This document shows, piece by piece, positions 6,436 through 9,239 of a DNA stretch of 9,239 bases (position 1 is the first letter of the stretch; every line of letters begins with the position of its first letter). This DNA comes from Gammaproteobacteria bacterium. GTDB lineage: Bacteria; Pseudomonadota; Gammaproteobacteria; Pseudomonadales; Halomonadaceae. The DNA lies in NCBI GenBank assembly GCA_023485185.1, contig JAMCZP010000285.1, positions 1,296 through 10,534 on the forward strand, read 5' to 3'. The translations under genes were made by a program, and so were the position numbers. Below the pieces are notes generated by a model that saw nothing but the letters and a program-made list of their open reading frames with translations, made no database searches and was not told the DNA's origin.

Positions 6436-7272
6436 TTAGCCATCCAAAAACTTAATCAAAGCCTGATTAAACTCTTCAGGGTGCGTAGCGTTCAAGCCAT
6501 GGGGGCCGCCTTTGATCACTTCTGTTTGCGCATTGGGCAGCAACTCCTGAGCCCGCTTGCCGCTTACTTCAAACGGCACGATGCCATCTGCATCGCCGTG
6601 CAGTACCAGAGCGGGAATATCGATATTGGGCAGGTCTTTGCGGAAGTCGGTATAGCTAAAGGCTTTGATGCAGTCGTAAGTGGCTTTAGGCGAAGCGAAG
6701 GCTGCAATATCGCGATGATACTGGCGGCTCGGCTCGCTGATTAAATCGCTGCGCTCACCGGCGGTAAAAAAGTTTTTGGTGAAATCTTCCAGAAACGCAA
6801 TGCGGTCGCCCTTCACACCCTCTAAAAACTGATTGATCGTCTCATCATCCAGGCCGCCCTCTGGATTATCGTCTGCTTTATACAAGTAGGGAGGTACCGC
6901 CGCTGCAAACACGGCTTTATCGACTCGCCCCGTGCCGTAGCTTGAAAGGTAGCGCGCGACTTCTCCACCGCCCATCGAAAAGCCCACTAAGGTGACATCG
7001 TTTAGGTCGAGGGCTTCAATTAGTTTTTTAAGATCGGTGGCTAACGTATCGTAATCGAACCCACCATCGGGCTGAGTCGACCAGCCAAAGCCACGGCGAT
7101 CATACGTCACCACTTTATAGCCTGCCTCGACCAACGCTGGCACCTGCTTTTCCCAAGAGCGACCGCTGAGTGGCCAGCCGTGAATCAACACCACAGGCTT
7201 ACCCGCACCATACACTTCATAATAAAGCTCTACCGGCGTGCCTTTCTCCGTGCCTACGCTTAGCATTGGCAT
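6436..7272 (-). CDS. Alpha/beta hydrolase, cofactor-free haloperoxidase/arylesterase type
   Basis: 278-residue soluble alpha/beta hydrolase resembling the so-called non-heme chloroperoxidase and arylesterase group, which are serine esterases with incidental perhydrolase activity. The catalytic triad is visible: Ser99 in the nucleophile elbow GFSMGGGEVARYLS, Asp229 in HGDADGIVPF, and His258 in GGPHGLN. The oxyanion-hole motif HGWPLSGRSW (31-40) and YDRRGFGWS (57-65) are also typical. Length matches the family and there is no signal peptide, so it is probably cytoplasmic. The ATG at 7272 has a strong AGGAGGGT site with 8 nt between GGAGG and the start. It is a separate transcription unit from the convergent TRAP genes. 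The 124-nt gap to the upstream GNAT gene on the same strand makes co-transcription possible but unproven. The natural ester substrate cannot be read from sequence. Confidence 0.87.
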   Translation of the reverse strand: MPMLSVGTEKGTPVELYYEVYGAGKPVVLIHGWPLSGRSWEKQVPALVEAGYKVVTYDRRGFGWSTQPDGGFDYDTLATDLKKLIEALDLNDVTLVGFSMGGGEVARYLSSYGTGRVDKAVFAAAVPPYLYKADDNPEGGLDDETINQFLEGVKGDRIAFLEDFTKNFFTAGERSDLISEPSRQYHRDIAAFASPKATYDCIKAFSYTDFRKDLPNIDIPALVLHGDADGIVPFEVSGKRAQELLPNAQTEVIKGGPHGLNATHPEEFNQALIKFLDG

Positions 7273-7347
7273 CGTTTTACCCTCCTACTTGGCTTAACGT
7301 TAATCCTTCAACTGCCATGTAAGGCTAGTACAACCTGTTTGGGCTTT

Positions 7348-7364
7348 CCAAAGCTTGGCTTTGG
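7348..7364. repeat. Short inverted repeat between the hydrolase and GNAT genes
   Basis: CCAAAGC (7348-7354) and GCTTTGG (7358-7364) pair with a 3-nt loop and lie about 33 nt past the GNAT stop on the minus strand. No T run follows on either strand, so it is not a convincing intrinsic terminator. It may be a weak attenuator or a chance hairpin. The rest of the 124-nt gap holds only the hydrolase ribosome site that I can support. Confidence 0.3.
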
Positions 7365-7396
7365 CAGACGTCATTCAGCACTATCAATCAGAGCTA

Positions 7397-7939
7397 TCAT
7401 TCAACCCTATCTTGGGCGGTGATTTTCATGTTTTTCTCATAAATCACACAATCAAGCTTGCGTTCCCCTACCACTGAATATTCAGGCAGCGCCTCACCTA
7501 CTTCAAACCCAACTTTTTCCAGCACTCGCTGAGAAGCCCGGTTATCAATAGAAACAATCGCGGAGAGCGCGTTCAGCCGATAAACGCAGCGAGCTTCATT
7601 AACAAGATGTTGCAAGGCACGCTGGGCAATTCCTTGACCACAGGCTTGCTCTGCAATGCGATAGCCCACCTTGCCGTGACCATTGCGCATCTCACGCAAA
7701 TTAGCACGCCCCACGATGGCACCTTTATCACGGATCAATAGTGGACTCATACGACGCTGCGCATTAAGCGCCAAGCACTCAATAATGTGCTGAACAATGC
7801 CTTCGGGGGTGTAAAAATGTTTAGGGCGCGCTTCAATATGCCGCTCAAACCAGTCACGTTGCTGGGTTTCAAAGATCAGCAACTCGGCAGCATCTTCTGG
7901 GGTTACCAGCTTGAAAGACAAATCGTTGGCGTGGCGCAT
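7397..7939 (-). CDS. GNAT family N-acetyltransferase (RimJ/RimL-like)
   Basis: 180-residue predicted acetyl-CoA-dependent N-acetyltransferase of the RimJ/RimL-like group, which acetylate protein N-termini, small amines or antibiotics. Seen features: an N-terminal LVTPEDAAELLIFE beta-alpha start, the core strand GAIVGRANLREM (about 73-84), GKVGYRIAEQACGQGIAQRALQHLV (about 89-113) containing the acetyl-CoA pyrophosphate loop Q-A-C-G-Q-G-I-A, a variant of the usual R/QxxGxG/A motif, and the C-terminal IDNRASQRVLEKVGFEVGE, a hallmark of this group. The ATG at 7939 is preferred because GGGAGGT places GGAGG 9 nt upstream; a GTG at 7945 is in frame but too close to that site. The acceptor substrate is unknown. 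It is divergent from the CDF-type transporter gene. Confidence 0.85.
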   Translation of the reverse strand: MRHANDLSFKLVTPEDAAELLIFETQQRDWFERHIEARPKHFYTPEGIVQHIIECLALNAQRRMSPLLIRDKGAIVGRANLREMRNGHGKVGYRIAEQACGQGIAQRALQHLVNEARCVYRLNALSAIVSIDNRASQRVLEKVGFEVGEALPEYSVVGERKLDCVIYEKNMKITAQDRVE

Positions 7940-7964
7940 AGGCACTTACCTCCCTGGGTGCTAA

Positions 7965-8000
7965 GTCAGCGGGCTAACGTTTACTACAAAAATCGCTGAC
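7965..8000. repeat. Inverted repeat in the GNAT / CDF divergent intergenic region
   Basis: GTCAGCG (7965-7971) and CGCTGAC (7994-8000) are perfect 7-bp inverted arms separated by 22 bp, in the roughly 130-bp gap between the divergent GNAT and cation-efflux genes. The 29-bp arm-to-arm spacing is nearly three helical turns, so a two-dimer operator is conceivable, but no regulator gene is adjacent. The right arm overlaps a possible -35 element of the cation-efflux gene. Confidence 0.35.
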
Positions 8001-8026
8001 ATTGCGACCAATGAAGTTGCTATGCT
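7996..8026 (+). promoter_or_regulatory. Candidate promoter of the CDF-type transporter gene
   Basis: A -35-like CTGACA (7996-8001) and an extended -10, TGC-TATGCT (8018-8026), lie upstream of the GTG start. The 19-bp spacer is longer than ideal, but the extended TGn element can compensate. It would give a leader of about 35 nt. Confidence 0.35.
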
Positions 8027-8068
8027 TGCCAGCCTCTTTGTTAAGTAAGCATCGGAGCAGAAAAGTTC

Positions 8069-9022
8069 GTGAAGAGTGAATCGAATACGTTAGCCTTTTC
8101 CGCCTTTATGGCGCTGCTCATTGGTTGCGCAGGCATTGTGGCGACGTTAGCCTCAAATTCCCAAGCAATCCTGCTGGATGGGCTTTTTAACCTGATCTAT
8201 TTCAGCGTAGCACTGGTGACGATAAAGGTAAGCAAATTAGCCAGCCGCCCAGATAGTGAGTCCTACCCCTTTGGCTATAGCTACTTTGAGTCACTGGTGA
8301 ACCTTTGCAAAGGACTACTGATTTTAGGTGTGTCTATTTTTGCCCTAGTGGATGCCATTGCCGCCCTGCTCACTGGCGGCCGTGAAATATCAGCAGGTTT
8401 GGCGGTCATCTATGCCTTTTTTGCTACCTGTGCCTGTTCGCTAACGGCATGGGTGATGCACCGCAGCCAGCGCCATGTGCGAAGCCCGCTTGTCAGCGCC
8501 GACAAACTCAACTGGGTCGTCAACAGCGTAATATCTGCAGCGGTGTTAGCGGCCTTTTGTTTGGTAATGCTGTTTGAGCAGTTGGGCTGGTATGCCGTAC
8601 TGCCCTATGTAGATTCGGTATTAGTCATTGCGGTGGTGGTGCTATGCCTGGGTGTGCCGGTGCGTATGGCATCCCAAGCACTTCAGGAATTGCTCAATAA
8701 GACCCCAGAAGAAGCCGTTGCTGTGCCGGTACGCCAGGCTGTGGCACGTGGTCTGGCCGACATCGACACCGTAGAAGTGCGCGTGCGCATGGTACGCCCT
8801 GGCCGCTTGCTCTATGTCATTGTGCATGTGGTACTACCCGATGCGTCTGAGGTTTCAGTCGCTACCCAAGATTCACTCCGTGCACGCGTTGATGAGGAAG
8901 TGCGCCGTTACCACTCCCCCGTTGTGTGTGATGTGGTATTTACCTCAAATACTCGTTGGGCGGCCCCCTCTTGTGGGCTGTTAGTAGAGACGCAGAGTTC
9001 ATCTAAGCTTGAAAAACTCTGA
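8069..9022 (+). CDS. Cation diffusion facilitator (CDF) family transporter with atypical metal site
   Basis: 317-residue inner-membrane protein of the cation efflux family. Six hydrophobic segments (about 9-28, 33-52, 76-98, 109-130, 151-170, 178-197) precede a cytoplasmic C-terminal domain (about 212-292) with CDF-like features (LLNKTPEEA, IDTVEVRVRMVRPGRLLYVIVHVVL). The motifs YPFGYSYFESL (66-76), LLTGGREIS and LPYVDSVLV resemble a predicted Co/Zn/Cd efflux branch distinct from FieF/YiiP. By motif spacing, the four E. coli YiiP transport-site residues (Asp45, Asp49, His153, Asp157) correspond here to Asp37, Asn41, Asn148 and Asn152, so zinc transport should not be assumed. It starts with GTG at 8069; GGAG lies 11 nt upstream and no nearby ATG fits better. 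It is divergent from the GNAT gene and convergent with an MFS gene; 38 nt after its stop hold no clear terminator. Confidence 0.78.
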   Translation: MKSESNTLAFSAFMALLIGCAGIVATLASNSQAILLDGLFNLIYFSVALVTIKVSKLASRPDSESYPFGYSYFESLVNLCKGLLILGVSIFALVDAIAALLTGGREISAGLAVIYAFFATCACSLTAWVMHRSQRHVRSPLVSADKLNWVVNSVISAAVLAAFCLVMLFEQLGWYAVLPYVDSVLVIAVVVLCLGVPVRMASQALQELLNKTPEEAVAVPVRQAVARGLADIDTVEVRVRMVRPGRLLYVIVHVVLPDASEVSVATQDSLRARVDEEVRRYHSPVVCDVVFTSNTRWAAPSCGLLVETQSSSKLEKL

Positions 9023-9060
9023 TTAACAATGTCGGCTCTTGTACTATTTCGCCTTTACTA

Positions 9061-9239
9061 TCACGCCTTTCGCAGCAGGCTTACTGTCGCGATGACGCCC
9101 GCGAGTAAAGCAAGCCCAAACAGCAGTAACGCGGGCGTGTGTCCCAGAGCATCAATCAGTACCCCGGTGGCGATCACCGGGATACTGAAACCCAGATAGG
9201 CCATCAAAAAAAAGCCGGCGCTCGCTTGGGTAGAGGATG
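9061..9239 (-). CDS. MFS transporter, C-terminal fragment (runs off the right edge)
   Basis: Only the last 58 residues are inside the window, read on the minus strand from 9237 to the TGA at 9063-9061. They begin SSTQASAGFFLMAYLGFSIP and continue VIATGVLIDALGHTPALLLF to the end SLLRKA. This is typical of the last two membrane helices of a major facilitator superfamily transporter: a helix with AYLGFSIPVIATG, a short loop with a D-x-x-G-like turn, then a helix GLALLAGVIATVSLL and a short basic tail. The start and N-terminal helices lie beyond the window, so substrate and subfamily cannot be judged. It is convergent with the CDF-type gene. An A8 run (9206-9213) encodes Phe-Phe-Leu in frame; the frame is intact. 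Confidence 0.72.
   Translation of the reverse strand, partial: SSTQASAGFFLMAYLGFSIPVIATGVLIDALGHTPALLLFGLALLAGVIATVSLLRKA

Noticed and set aside
6364..6744. Plus-strand open frame of 126 codons
   Set aside because: It lies opposite the alpha/beta hydrolase, which has a full catalytic triad and a strong ribosome site. The plus-strand product resembles no family and its start is within the terminator hairpins.
7348..7364. Hairpin as an intrinsic terminator of the GNAT gene
   Set aside because: The stem is short and no T tract follows on the minus strand, so it is listed only as an inverted repeat.
9206..9213. A8 run read as a terminator or a slippage site
   Set aside because: It is inside the MFS coding fragment, where it encodes Phe-Phe-Leu in an intact frame; no hairpin is positioned to make it a terminator.
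1..9239. Mobile element, CRISPR array, phage or toxin-antitoxin system
   Set aside because: No transposase, integrase, regularly spaced repeats, tRNA-flanking direct repeats or small toxin/antitoxin pair could be found on either strand.

Overview
The window looks like chromosomal DNA of a gammaproteobacterium. The protein style, moderate GC and gene set would fit a marine or halophilic genus such as Halomonas and relatives, but this is inference from general resemblance, not from a marker gene. No rRNA, tRNA, CRISPR array, insertion sequence, integrase or phage gene was seen.

Left edge (1-512): a complete nirD-type gene (small subunit of assimilatory NADH nitrite reductase), probably the tail of a nirB-nirD cluster that starts outside the window, closed by a hairpin terminator.

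Centre (519-6343): one functional module. A gamma-glutamyltransferase-like Ntn hydrolase is on the minus strand. Divergent from it are a GntR/HutC regulator, a TAXI-type TRAP solute-binding protein with a Tat-like signal peptide, and a fused DctQM-type TRAP permease. The divergent control region holds three tandem 8-bp repeats that form two overlapping perfect palindromes, overlapping a plausible gntR promoter. The inferred logic is: the TRAP system imports an organic anion, the cytoplasmic hydrolase cleaves an amide in it, and the GntR protein senses it and controls both arms. The hydrolase keeps its catalytic Thr and oxyanion glycines, but by local alignment it lacks the Arg that classical GGTs use to hold the gamma-glutamyl group, so the substrate may not be glutathione-like. 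A strong terminator between the binding-protein and permease genes probably sets their expression ratio.

Right part (6363-9239): ordinary housekeeping or accessory genes. These are an alpha/beta hydrolase of the cofactor-free haloperoxidase/esterase type (minus), a GNAT N-acetyltransferase (minus), a divergent CDF-type cation efflux protein whose canonical metal-site residues are mostly Asn, and the C-terminal 58 residues of an MFS transporter (minus) running off the right edge.

Most of the window is conventional. The points most worth a second look are the repeat operator, the atypical GGT with its TAXI-TRAP transporter, the intra-operon terminator and the altered CDF metal site.
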